DNA of 14,768 nt from DATDCY01 sp031406795 [NCBI: Candidatus Rokuibacteriota bacterium] (GTDB lineage: Bacteria; JAUVQV01), in assembly GCA_031406795.1 (NCBI GenBank), contig JANOHV010000001.1, positions 1-14,768 of the forward strand. Reading direction: 5' to 3'. The translations under genes and the position numbers were made by a program. The notes under the pieces are model-generated. The model saw nothing but the letters and a program-made list of their open reading frames with translations, had not been told where the DNA came from and did not search any database. Below, in pieces: positions 1-6,617 of this stretch. Each line of letters opens with the position of its first letter. Position 1 is the first letter of the stretch.

Positions 1-20
1 CGAGTTACGAGACCGCGAGC

Positions 21-38
21 CCCGGGCACACTCCCGGG
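21..38. repeat. short inverted repeat downstream of aldolase gene
   Basis: CCCGGG at 21-26 and again at 33-38 (each self-complementary) can pair around a CACACT loop. It lies about 90 bp past the aldolase stop codon. It may be a weak terminator or a degenerate copy of the AGCCCGGGTCA repeat family described at 2741-2768 and 5265-5430. There is no T-tract. The rest of 1-125 shows no gene that I can support. Confidence 0.3.
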
Positions 39-125
39 TAGGCGGCGCAGACGCACGACCGAGGGAGAACCCCCGCCCGCCTCGCGCACGGGATCGCATG
101 TTCGCCCCGCCCGCCGTGCATATGC

Positions 126-1406
126 CTAGTCCGAGAAATCACCCGCCGGGCCCTTGTCGACCGTCAGAGCCTTCGCCCGCGCGGCGATCTTCTCCGGCGT
201 CCAGCCCGCCGGGTCCTCGATCCGCGCGCTCTTCGGGCCGAGATCGTGCGAACCCGCCTTCAGGATCGCCTCGATCGCCAGCGGCGCCGTGTCGCGCGCG
301 TTGAAGACCTCGGTCAGCAGGTGGTAGGTGAACTCCTCGACCGCCTGCGCCATCCGCTCGCGCACCTCGCGCGGCTGGCCGAGCAGGATGTTCTCGAAGG
401 GCAGATTGAGCTTCTTGTAGTCGCCCTTCTTCCAGCCCTTCTCCTTCGCGAAGGCGGCCATCTTCGCCCAGACCTCCTCGGTGACGCCCTGGCCCGGGAC
501 CTTGATGAACTCGCCGCCCGCATCGAGTTCGGCGTTGCCATAGTCGTTGACCTTGACGCCCCACGAGATCATCTGCAGCGCGGTCGCGACGTTCGCCTTC
601 GTCGTGTGCGTCTCGGCGGCGATGTGCCGGAGTCGGTCGCTGCTGTTGCCCGAAGTGCCGTGCTGCGCCCCCGAGAGCTTGTACGGCGCGACCGTCCGGT
701 GGATCTGGGAGGTCAGGTCGACCTGGATCCCCGCGGAGGAAGCCTCGATGCCGTGAGTCGTTCCGTTATTGAGAGCGATCCAGTCCGGGCTGATCCCGTG
801 CGCGTTGAGGCCCTGGATCAGGAAGAGCGCCTCCTCCTTGTTCGAGAGCCCCTCCTTGCCCTTGATCTCACCCTGCTCGGTCTCGAGTCCGGCCCAGGCC
901 GGCACGTAGTTGTTCAGTTCGATGCTCGCCAGCAGGTTCTTGTCGTCCGGCATGTGGCTCGCGTCGATTGCGATCGACGTCGTGCCCGCGTCGAACATCG
1001 ACGGGATCTCGACCCGCGCCTTCTCGACGTCGGCGTCGCCTTTGATGCCGTAGTGGTCGGCATGCACGGCCACCGGCACCGTGACCCCCAGTTCGTTGGC
1101 GCAGGCGTCGACGAAGGTCGCCAGGTTCCAACTCGAGACCGCGCAGTAGGCGCCCGCCCCGCCCTCGGACTTGGCGATCTCGATGATGATGGCGGCGTTC
1201 GCCCGCTGGGCGGCCTTGAGCACGCCGCGGACGATGAAGACGTTGCGGGCATTCGCGGCGATCGTCATCGCCTGGCCCTTGGCGAGCATCGCGCGGTCGA
1301 TCGCCTTGCCGCTGACGATCAGCGCGCGCGAGTGGGGAAAAAGCCTGATCACGTTCGGGGGACGGCCGACCTGCAGGGCTTTGACGAAGTCCTTGGTGTT
1401 CGCCAT
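126..1406 (-). CDS. fba: class II fructose-bisphosphate aldolase
   Basis: The gene encodes 426 aa. The enzyme is predicted to cleave fructose 1,6-bisphosphate to glyceraldehyde 3-phosphate and dihydroxyacetone phosphate (or the reverse, in gluconeogenesis) in the cytoplasm, using a catalytic zinc ion. The class II signature is visible: HADH at residues 115-118 with the likely zinc ligand H118, THG with H218, and QHGTSG with H249, in the same order as the three zinc histidines of E. coli FbaA. The KVN segment of the phosphate-binding region follows. It is longer than E. coli FbaA (about 359 aa), with an extended C-terminus. The start at 1406 is chosen because AAGGAG lies 7 nt upstream; the frame stays open to 1511 but the extra residues look non-coding. 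A 5-bp hairpin (CGGCC/GGCCG, 1420-1433) sits just upstream of the ribosome site. Other ketose-bisphosphate substrates cannot be excluded from sequence. Confidence 0.93.
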   Translation of the reverse strand: MANTKDFVKALQVGRPPNVIRLFPHSRALIVSGKAIDRAMLAKGQAMTIAANARNVFIVRGVLKAAQRANAAIIIEIAKSEGGAGAYCAVSSWNLATFVDACANELGVTVPVAVHADHYGIKGDADVEKARVEIPSMFDAGTTSIAIDASHMPDDKNLLASIELNNYVPAWAGLETEQGEIKGKEGLSNKEEALFLIQGLNAHGISPDWIALNNGTTHGIEASSAGIQVDLTSQIHRTVAPYKLSGAQHGTSGNSSDRLRHIAAETHTTKANVATALQMISWGVKVNDYGNAELDAGGEFIKVPGQGVTEEVWAKMAAFAKEKGWKKGDYKKLNLPFENILLGQPREVRERMAQAVEEFTYHLLTEVFNARDTAPLAIEAILKAGSHDLGPKSARIEDPAGWTPEKIAARAKALTVDKGPAGDFSD

Positions 1407-1443
1407 GAGTTTCTCCTTGCGGCCAGAGGGCCGTCTGCGTTCA

Positions 1444-1472
1444 AGAATAGCGATTCGCCCGCGAGTCCACAA
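1444..1472 (-). promoter_or_regulatory. putative sigma-70-type promoter of the aldolase gene
   Basis: Reading the minus strand, TTGTGG (1472-1467) and TATTCT (1449-1444) are separated by 17 nt, about 40 nt before the aldolase start codon. Both hexamers are only partial matches to TTGACA and TATAAT, so this is a candidate only. Confidence 0.35.
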
Positions 1473-1524
1473 GGCCGGTGTACCCGTCCAAATCCGTTGC
1501 CATTTTTCCATGGTAGATTGACCT

Positions 1525-1546
1525 GCGTCGCCAATTCGGGCGACGC
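1525..1546. repeat. perfect-armed palindrome between divergent genes
   Basis: GCGTCGCC (1525-1532) and GGCGACGC (1539-1546) are exact reverse complements around a 6-nt AATTCG loop. The palindrome lies 31 bp before the start of the substrate-binding protein gene and about 120 bp upstream of the divergent aldolase gene. It could be an operator for a dimeric regulator or a hairpin in the leader of the transporter mRNA. No regulator gene is adjacent. Confidence 0.55.
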
Positions 1547-1577
1547 CTGAAGTTCACCATGGCTACAGGAGGCGCGG

Positions 1578-2741
1578 GTGACAAACCGGAAAAGAATCAA
1601 GGCTGCGACGCAGACCGGGGCGACCCGGCGGGAATTCCTCACCACGGCGGGGACGGCGCTGCTGGCCCTCTCCGCAGCCCAGCTCGCCGACCTTGGCGCG
1701 CTCTTCGGCGTTCCCGGCGCGCACGCCGCGGAGTTCAAGGGGACAAAAAACGTCAGCGTCGGCATCATGACCCCGTCCCACTGCGCGGCGCCCTACGTCT
1801 ATTCGGAGATCAAGGGCCTCTACGAGAAGAACGGCCTGAAGGCCGACATCGTGCTCTACCCGGGGATGCCCGAGATCGCCAAGGACCTGATCGCCGGGCG
1901 GATCCAGTTCGGCCAGCTGATGCTGCCGCTCTTTCTGGCGATCCACACCCGGGCCGGCGCCTTCAAGGAGAGCGGCGTGCCGCTGGTCACGACGCAGGCC
2001 ACCGGGATCAAGGGCGGCGCGATCACCGTGCGCAAGGAATCCGGGATCGAAAACATCGACGACCTCGCCGGCAAGAAGGTCGGCTCGCACAGCCCCTTGA
2101 GCGCCCACTACCTGCTGCTGCAGATGTTCATCAGAAAGAACATCGCGCTGAAGTCCCCGATCGAGGTCAAGATCGTTCCGCTCGAGGACATGATCCCAAG
2201 CCTGGCCCGGGGCGACATCGACGCCTTCATCATGCCCGAGCCGGTCAACGCCGTGGCCGCGCTCAGGGGGAACGGCCGGGTCATCTTCATGACCAGCAAG
2301 CTCTGGGCGAATCACCCGTGCTGCATGCTCTCGACGACCGGCGCCTTCGCGGAGGGCAATCCCGGGACCGTGCGGGCGATGAGCCTCTCCCTCGCCGAAG
2401 CCTGCATCTTCGCCGACAAGCCCGAGAATCGCGCGGCGTTCATCGACGCGATCGCGACGAGCCCGGGCTACGCCAAGGTCCCGCGGCCGGTTCTGAACCT
2501 GGCGCTCGAGTCGGGCCGCGCCGACCACTTCCCGTTCCCCTACAAGAGCTCGGCGCGGGTGGTGGGGGACTTCATGAAGTCTCTGAAGATGCTCCCCGAG
2601 GGGGTGACGCCGGCGCAGATCGTCTCGGGGATCGACTCGACGTATGTCCGCGAGGCGCTCAGGGCCGCCGGCATGAACGCCGACCTGCCGGACTACCGCA
2701 CCGAACGCGTCCTCGGCGAGGATTTGAAATTCGAAGGGTAA
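1578..2741 (+). CDS. ABC transporter substrate-binding protein, NrtA/SsuA/TauA-like, Tat-exported
   Basis: The gene encodes 387 aa and starts at GTG with AGGAGG at 1567-1572, 5 nt upstream. The N-terminus carries a twin-arginine signal (TRREFL at residues 16-21), a hydrophobic stretch to about residue 45 and an AHAAE cleavage region near residues 48-52. The mature part has the periplasmic-binding fold of the NMT1/NrtA group: an early SVGIMTPSH segment, a GLYEKNGL helix after the first strand, and the IDDLAGKKVGSHSPLSAHYLL segment that normally lines the ligand site. This group delivers nitrate, bicarbonate, sulfonates, taurine or pyrimidine precursors to an ABC permease; the ligand cannot be chosen from sequence alone. 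No permease or ATPase gene lies on either side in the window, so it is an orphan here. It converges on the cytochrome c gene. Confidence 0.85.
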   Translation: MTNRKRIKAATQTGATRREFLTTAGTALLALSAAQLADLGALFGVPGAHAAEFKGTKNVSVGIMTPSHCAAPYVYSEIKGLYEKNGLKADIVLYPGMPEIAKDLIAGRIQFGQLMLPLFLAIHTRAGAFKESGVPLVTTQATGIKGGAITVRKESGIENIDDLAGKKVGSHSPLSAHYLLLQMFIRKNIALKSPIEVKIVPLEDMIPSLARGDIDAFIMPEPVNAVAALRGNGRVIFMTSKLWANHPCCMLSTTGAFAEGNPGTVRAMSLSLAEACIFADKPENRAAFIDAIATSPGYAKVPRPVLNLALESGRADHFPFPYKSSARVVGDFMKSLKMLPEGVTPAQIVSGIDSTYVREALRAAGMNADLPDYRTERVLGEDLKFEG

Positions 2742-2768
2742 GCCCGTGCTGCCCGAGTGACCCGGGCT
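2741..2768. repeat. short palindromic repeat copy R1 between convergent genes
   Basis: AGCCCG (2741-2746) or the nearer GCCCG (2751-2755) can pair with CGGGCT (2763-2768). The 33-bp gap separates the convergent substrate-binding and cytochrome genes, so this may act as a bidirectional transcription end, although T-tracts are absent. On the minus strand it reads AGCCCGGGTCACTCGGG, which differs from the right end of the 5265-5430 element by one base over 17, so it belongs to the same repeat family. Confidence 0.55.
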
Positions 2769-2774
2769 GACGGG

Positions 2775-3260
2775 TTACGGGATGACGACCCGGAGAAGGG
2801 CCGCGATGTCGGCCAGTTCCTGGGGCGTGAACGCGCCGCCGGGAAAGGGCTTGCCCTGCTTTTCAAAGTCGCGGACATGCCCGGCCATGCGCGCGGTGAG
2901 GGCCTTCCAGTCACGGGCGCCCGGTTTGTCGCCGACCACCCGCGTCAGCTCGTGGCAGCCGGCGCACCGGGTGGCGAAAGTCGAGCGCGCGCTGAGGTAG
3001 CGGAGGACCAGCGGACGCTGCTCGGCGTTGAGCGGGGTCCCGTAGGCGACCATCCGCTTGAGAATCGGCTCCCAGGCGGCCGCGTCGCGGCTCGGCGCAA
3101 GGGCCCGGTCGAGCCCGTGGCAGAGTTTGCAGGACTTCTCGAACAGTTCCCGACCGGTCTTCATCGCGACGACGGGGTCGGAGACAGCCTGTTGGGCAAC
3201 AGCCGGCGCAGCCGCGGCCAACAGGATTGCCGCGGTCGCCAGCAACGTTCGTACTCCCAT
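2775..3260 (-). CDS. exported di-haem cytochrome c
   Basis: The gene encodes 161 aa. A Sec signal peptide (residues 1 to about 22, ending AVA) precedes two haem-binding motifs, CKLCH at 44-48 and CAGCH at 99-103. Each is followed by a W..(I/L)..RM segment, with M70 and M125 as plausible sixth ligands, so the mature protein looks like two duplicated half-domains of about 55 residues. It should be a periplasmic electron carrier; its partner is unknown. The start at 3260 is chosen because AGGAGGAAGG lies just upstream and the signal peptide begins there; a longer in-frame start at 3302 would put a non-signal extension in front. The ribosome site overlaps the stop codon of the K+ channel gene 13 bp upstream, which suggests co-transcription and translational coupling. 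Confidence 0.88.
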   Translation of the reverse strand: MGVRTLLATAAILLAAAAPAVAQQAVSDPVVAMKTGRELFEKSCKLCHGLDRALAPSRDAAAWEPILKRMVAYGTPLNAEQRPLVLRYLSARSTFATRCAGCHELTRVVGDKPGARDWKALTARMAGHVRDFEKQGKPFPGGAFTPQELADIAALLRVVIP

Positions 3261-3273
3261 GTGTTCCTTCCTC

Positions 3274-4122
3274 CTAACTGACGATGGCGGTGGCTTTTTC
3301 ATCGAAGGGGTTCGTCCGGATCGCCAGCGAAAAGAGATACGGGTAGTTGCGCTTGAGGTGGTGGAGATAATCGAGCCACTGGTGCACCAGCAGTCCGTAG
3401 ATGCGCTTGACGTCCCCGGCCAGGTGCGCCTGATCGGTTGCCGGCAGGTCCGTCACCTTCTTGCGGTGCGTGAGCTCCTCGGTCAGGTGGAACACCGCCA
3501 GCAGCAGGTCGGTGAACAGCTCGTGCTCCTGGAGCGCCGGGTTCTCGAGCAGGCGCAGCATGAACTCGCGCCGCTGGGCGAGGATGGTCCGCAGCCGCTC
3601 GAAGTCGACCTGCGCCGCGTCCACCTGGTAATCGTAGCTGCGAATGCGCTCGGCCACGGCCCTGAACTGCGCATCCGTCCAGTCGCCATTGACGACGAGA
3701 TCGCTCTTGATCTGCTCGACGCGGGTGTCGAGGTCCGAGAAATACACCAGCAGCGTCGAACCGATCTCGGAGAAGAAGGCGCCGATCACCATGTTGAGTT
3801 TTTCCCGGCGCACGCTCCGCTCGCGGCGGTTGAGCAGCATCTCGGTCACGCTCGCCACCAGGCCGCCGAACATCCCGGTCCCGGTCAGGATGATCAGGAT
3901 CGCCATCATCTTGCCGGCGGTGCTCACGGGATGGATGTCGCCGTAGCCGACGGTCGTCACCGTGACGAAAGTGTAGTAGATGGCGTCGATGAAACTCCGC
4001 CCCTCCACGGCCATGAACGCCAGCGACCACGCGAGGATCAGCAGTGCCAGCGCAACGACGAAGAACCGCACCCGCACGACAAGGTGATCGGTCTTCTTCC
4101 GTCGTGCGCTCTTTGGCCCCAT
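3274..4122 (-). CDS. two-transmembrane potassium channel with uncharacterised helical C-terminus
   Basis: The gene encodes 282 aa. Helix TM1 is at about residues 18-38, the pore helix at 44-55, the selectivity filter TTVGYGD at 56-62 and TM2 at about 70-97 with glycines G81, G83, G86 and G87 near the usual gating hinge. The filter is the canonical K+ sequence. The remaining 185 residues are predicted cytoplasmic, charged and helical, and end in a conserved-looking block (HQWLDYLHHLKRNYPYLF, then RTNPFDE). I see no RCK/TrkA Rossmann motif and no cyclic-nucleotide domain. The start at 4122 follows a GGGAGAGGGG ribosome site; the open frame continues upstream to 4485 but that part is antisense to the isomerase gene and looks like noise. 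It is the first gene of a two-gene unit with the cytochrome c. Confidence 0.88.
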   Translation of the reverse strand: MGPKSARRKKTDHLVVRVRFFVVALALLILAWSLAFMAVEGRSFIDAIYYTFVTVTTVGYGDIHPVSTAGKMMAILIILTGTGMFGGLVASVTEMLLNRRERSVRREKLNMVIGAFFSEIGSTLLVYFSDLDTRVEQIKSDLVVNGDWTDAQFRAVAERIRSYDYQVDAAQVDFERLRTILAQRREFMLRLLENPALQEHELFTDLLLAVFHLTEELTHRKKVTDLPATDQAHLAGDVKRIYGLLVHQWLDYLHHLKRNYPYLFSLAIRTNPFDEKATAIVS

Positions 4123-4148
4123 CCCGCCCCTCTCCCGCGATACGCTCA

Positions 4149-4167
4149 GGCCGGTCGGGGACCGGCC
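4149..4167 (-). repeat. hairpin in the leader of the K+ channel gene
   Basis: GGCCGGT (4149-4155) and ACCGGCC (4161-4167) pair perfectly around a 5-nt CGGGG loop, 26 bp upstream of the channel start codon. It may be a leader hairpin, or the terminator of the isomerase gene transcribed from upstream. No T-tract follows it. Confidence 0.4.
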
Positions 4168-4268
4168 CAAGAACGATACCCGCGACAACCCGCAAAGGGA
4201 AGCAGTTGGGGCACGGAAACAACGCGGCGCCGGCGAGGCCGGGGACTCCGCCTGGTCCGTCGAGATAC

Positions 4269-5180
4269 TCAGTACCCCAGCCCGCGCAGCAGATCCTTCG
4301 CGGCCAGCAGCTCCTCGCGCGGGACGCTCGGGCGGATCTCCAGAATCTTGATCGCGTCTTTCGGCAGATGGCGCAGGATCGCTGTGAAGTCGGCCTCGCC
4401 CGTCCCCGGCGCGAGGTGGTCCTGCCCGCCGCGGATGTCGTGGAGGTGGATGCCCGCGAGCCGGCTGCCATAGGCTGCGAGCCACGCCTCCTGGGTCCCG
4501 ATGCCGAGCCGCTGGTGATTGAGCGCGTGCCCGACGTCGTGCCAGTAGCGGACCGCGCCGCCGTCGAACTCCCGCAGGATCAGACCCACCTCGTCGTGCA
4601 GCGGTATCTCGTGCGGGTGGAAGCGGTTCTCGATCCCGAGCAGCAACCCGCGGCGCTGCGCCTCGCGATTGAGACGCTCGACGGAGCGCAGCACGGCATC
4701 GAGATGCGGCTCGCGCAGGCGCTCGCGCGCCGCCAGGACCGCGGCCACCGCCTCCAGCAACTCCGGCGCCGGCGGCCCCTCCGCGCTCTCGAGCCGCCGG
4801 TACTCCGCGATCAGCTCCTGCTCGACGGGGACCCGCCCCAGGTGCAGCACGACCGCGCGGGCGCCGACGCGCTCCGCCGTCTCGAGCGTCGCCATGCCAA
4901 AGCGCACCGCGGTGTCGCGGTCCTGACGGTCGGGGGAGGAGAAGAGATAGGCATTCGCGCCGCTTCCCTGCGCCCCGGCGCTCACCGGGTTCGGGAAGAA
5001 GGCGTGAACGCTCAGGACGGGGACATCGCGGCCGGGGCGCTTCCCCATCTGCCGCAGCGTCTCGGGGCGCACCCGGTACTCCAGCTCGATGCCGTCGAAC
5101 TCCAGCGCGGACAACTCGTCGAGCAGCTGCGCGCCGTCATCGATCTGCTTCGAGTAATAGACACTGGATATGCCGAGCAC
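4269..5180 (-). CDS. sugar phosphate isomerase/epimerase-like TIM-barrel protein
   Basis: The gene encodes 303 aa and starts at GTG with GGGAGGA upstream; no ATG start in this frame fits. It belongs to the xylose isomerase-like/AP-endonuclease-2 TIM-barrel superfamily. The expected metal-site pattern is visible along the barrel strands: E184 (GIENRFHP), D215 and H218 (WHDVGHALN), H247/D248 (IHLHDIRG) and E281 (LEIRPS). H59 in LSVHAFF and H113 in VLHLG fit the earlier strands. Proteins of this group isomerise or epimerise sugars, dehydrate inosose or, in the endonuclease IV branch, cut abasic DNA; this one lacks enough endonuclease IV signature to call it Nfo. The substrate is unknown. It lies 146 bp from the channel gene and is separated from the sulfur operon upstream by the 5265-5430 repeat element. 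Confidence 0.78.
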   Translation of the reverse strand: MLGISSVYYSKQIDDGAQLLDELSALEFDGIELEYRVRPETLRQMGKRPGRDVPVLSVHAFFPNPVSAGAQGSGANAYLFSSPDRQDRDTAVRFGMATLETAERVGARAVVLHLGRVPVEQELIAEYRRLESAEGPPAPELLEAVAAVLAARERLREPHLDAVLRSVERLNREAQRRGLLLGIENRFHPHEIPLHDEVGLILREFDGGAVRYWHDVGHALNHQRLGIGTQEAWLAAYGSRLAGIHLHDIRGGQDHLAPGTGEADFTAILRHLPKDAIKILEIRPSVPREELLAAKDLLRGLGY

Positions 5181-5207
5181 GAATCCTCCCTCATTTAATG
5201 ATGGGAG

Positions 5208-5237
5208 ATGTTATCAGGGTGCCGCGTGGTCCGACAA
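5208..5237 (-). promoter_or_regulatory. possible promoter of the isomerase-like gene
   Basis: On the minus strand TTGTCG (5237-5232) and TAACAT (5213-5208) are 18 nt apart, about 28 nt before the GTG start. Each hexamer has 4 of 6 consensus bases. Confidence 0.3.
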
Positions 5238-5264
5238 CGGAAAGAGAAACTTCATGGATTGGCT

Positions 5265-5430
5265 GCCCGAGTCAGTCGGGAGCGTCATGATGCGTTCCGG
5301 CAAGGCAGCCGGGACAGGTGCGCGGAGGAGGGCTGGTGCCCACCGCACGCACCCCCCACTCGCTTCGCTCGCAGGTGGCAATGACGGCACCGCCGCCGGG
5401 GCGCATCAGGGCCTCCCGAATGACCCGGGC
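5265..5430. repeat. 166-bp element with terminal inverted repeats (REP doublet or MITE-like)
   Basis: The left arm 5265-5300 and the reverse complement of the right arm 5396-5430 align over about 35 positions with roughly 80% identity. Shared blocks are GCCCG, GTCA, TCGGGAG, TGATGCG and CCGG. The outer part of each arm can also fold alone (CCCGA/TCGGG in the left arm). The interior holds the small core CTCGCTTCGCTCGC (5360-5373) and no reading frame that looks coding. The right end abuts the dsrE2 stop codon (TAG, 5432-5430). There is no transposase and I see no clear target-site duplication. A shorter relative lies at 2741-2768. Confidence 0.7.
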
Positions 5431-5996
5431 TAGATGAACAGCGTGACCGCGGCTTCGGAGGCGTAGCCGAGGTAGGTCCCCGCGCCGACGCACTCGACAC
5501 CGTCGATCAGATCTTCCTTCTTGATCCCCATCACGTCCATGCTCATCTGGCAGGCCAGGATCTTGACGCCGGCCTCCTGGCACATCTCGAGCAGCTCGGG
5601 GATCGACGGGACCTTCTCCTTTGCCATCCAGCTCTTCATCATCATCGTCGCCATCGCCGTCATCCCCGGCAGCACGCCGACGATACTCGGCACCACCATC
5701 GCGCCGCGCTTCATCGCCGGGTTGCCGATCGACGGAACCTGCAGGTGCTTGTTGCCCGTCTTGTGGATGATCTGCAGGCCGTAGAAGGTGAAGAAGATCG
5801 CGACTTCCATGTCCATCGCACCGGCCGTGGAGCCGAGGATCATCGGCATGTAGGCCATGTCCAGCGAACCCTTCGAGGCGACAATCGCCATGCGGTTGCG
5901 GCGCGGCGGAGCACCCGCCACCAGACCGGCGCTCTTCAGCGCCTCCTGAACGCGCTGATCGACGTACTGCTGGATCTGAGGATCGATAGTCGCCAT
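5430..5996 (-). CDS. dsrE2: DsrE2-like DsrE/DsrF/DrsH-family sulfur carrier protein
   Basis: The gene encodes 188 aa. The fold is that of the DsrE/DsrF/DrsH-like family, here in the longer DsrE2 form: a short N-terminal helix, MAIVASKGSLDMAY at residues 36-49 as the first strand and loop, a hydrophobic, methionine-rich middle (residues 50-125), and VKILACQMSMDVMGI around C149, the family's usual sulfur-accepting cysteine. Further cysteines are C139 and C169. In sulfur oxidisers, DsrE2 proteins pass persulfide sulfur to or from TusA and rhodaneses. The start has AGGGAGG upstream and lies 10 bp after the tusA stop, so the two are one transcription unit. The middle segment may be membrane-associated. 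Whether it serves dissimilatory sulfur metabolism or thiolation chemistry cannot be told from this window. Confidence 0.87.
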   Translation of the reverse strand: MATIDPQIQQYVDQRVQEALKSAGLVAGAPPRRNRMAIVASKGSLDMAYMPMILGSTAGAMDMEVAIFFTFYGLQIIHKTGNKHLQVPSIGNPAMKRGAMVVPSIVGVLPGMTAMATMMMKSWMAKEKVPSIPELLEMCQEAGVKILACQMSMDVMGIKKEDLIDGVECVGAGTYLGYASEAAVTLFI

Positions 5997-6006
5997 GACG
6001 CCTCCC

Positions 6007-6258
6007 TTACTGCTTCTTGCGCAGGTAATGCTTGAAGTGCCCGGCCTCCTCGGTGTAGCCGAGGTACTCGTTGCCGGTCTTCTCGGCCCAGCTGGAGAAA
6101 TCGCTCTTCGAACCGGGGTCGGTGCCGAGAACCTCGAGCACCTGGCCGCCGCCGATGGTTTCGACGGCCTTCTTCGCCTTCAACAGCGGCATCGGACAAC
6201 CCATGCCGCGCACATCAAGGGTCTGGTCCGGCTTGACGGTCTCTTTCAGCGTGCTCAT
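6007..6258 (-). CDS. tusA: TusA-family sulfurtransferase
   Basis: The gene encodes 83 aa, the usual length. The family signature LDVRGMGCPMPLLKAKKAV is at residues 14-32, with the persulfide-carrying C21 in the CPxP motif, and a second conserved segment VLGTDPGSKSDFSSWAEKTG follows. TusA proteins accept sulfane sulfur from a desulfurase, rhodanese or DsrE-type protein and hand it on. A GGGAGGAA ribosome site precedes the ATG. It lies 38 bp after the ArsR-type regulator gene and 10 bp before dsrE2, forming a three-gene operon. The E. coli 2-thiouridine partners tusBCD are not present here, so a DsrE2-linked sulfur relay is more likely than the classical tRNA thiolation pathway. Confidence 0.93.
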   Translation of the reverse strand: MSTLKETVKPDQTLDVRGMGCPMPLLKAKKAVETIGGGQVLEVLGTDPGSKSDFSSWAEKTGNEYLGYTEEAGHFKHYLRKKQ

Positions 6259-6296
6259 CGTATGTTCCTCCCTCTTGTTGGTTTCGCCGCGCCCGA

Positions 6297-6611
6297 TCAG
6301 CTGCGGCGAATGCAGTGAATGACTTTGACCACGTCCGGATTGGCGATCGAATAGTAGACAAGCGTCCCTTCCCGTCGACTGCCGAGTACGCCACGCATGC
6401 GCATCTGACTCAGATGCTGCGAGGTCAGCGGCTGGGTGACGCCGAGCAACTCTTTGAGTTCATTGACACTCTTCTCCCCCGACTCGAGCAGTTCGACGAT
6501 GCGCAGCCGCAAGGGATGGGCCACCGTCTTGAGAACCTCGGCGGCGCGCTCGATGCGCGCCTGGTCGATCTTCAAGTCGCATTCGTTCTTCGCCATCGAT
6601 GCCATAATCAT
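6297..6611 (-). CDS. ArsR-family winged-helix transcriptional regulator, candidate thiol/sulfur sensor
   Basis: The gene encodes 104 aa from the ATG at 6611; in-frame ATGs at 6605 and 6596 are alternatives. The ArsR fold is clear: HPLRLRIVELL at 32-42, a helix-turn-helix at about 49-72 (VNELKELLGVTQPLTSQHLSQM) and a beta-wing at 73-88 (RGVLGSRREGTLVYYS). The ELCVC metal site of ArsR/SmtB is absent. The only cysteines are C11 near the N-terminus and C100 near the C-terminus, both on helices that pack together in ArsR dimers, so a dithiol or persulfide switch is possible. As the first gene before tusA and dsrE2 it probably represses its own operon. No Shine-Dalgarno sequence precedes any of the ATGs, and the promoter places transcription start at the first one. 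Confidence 0.88.
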   Translation of the reverse strand: MIMASMAKNECDLKIDQARIERAAEVLKTVAHPLRLRIVELLESGEKSVNELKELLGVTQPLTSQHLSQMRMRGVLGSRREGTLVYYSIANPDVVKVIHCIRRS

Positions 6612-6617
6612 GTTATT

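Noticed and set aside
246-1550. A 434-codon plus-strand open frame antisense to the aldolase gene
   Set aside because: It is arginine- and aspartate-rich with no recognisable domain, as expected for the reverse strand of a high-GC gene; the aldolase on the other strand has full motifs and a ribosome site.
4123-4485. N-terminal extension of the K+ channel frame to 4485
   Set aside because: The added residues are proline- and arginine-rich low-complexity and overlap the isomerase gene's coding frame; a ribosome site lies just before 4122.
5012-5194. A 60-codon ATG frame beginning just upstream of the isomerase GTG
   Set aside because: It is a serine- and arginine-rich out-of-frame shadow; the GTG frame carries the conserved protein and a well-placed GGGAGGA.
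3058-5198. Long plus-strand open frames across the channel and isomerase genes
   Set aside because: They are antisense shadows in high-GC sequence; the minus-strand frames carry the K+ filter and the TIM-barrel metal site.
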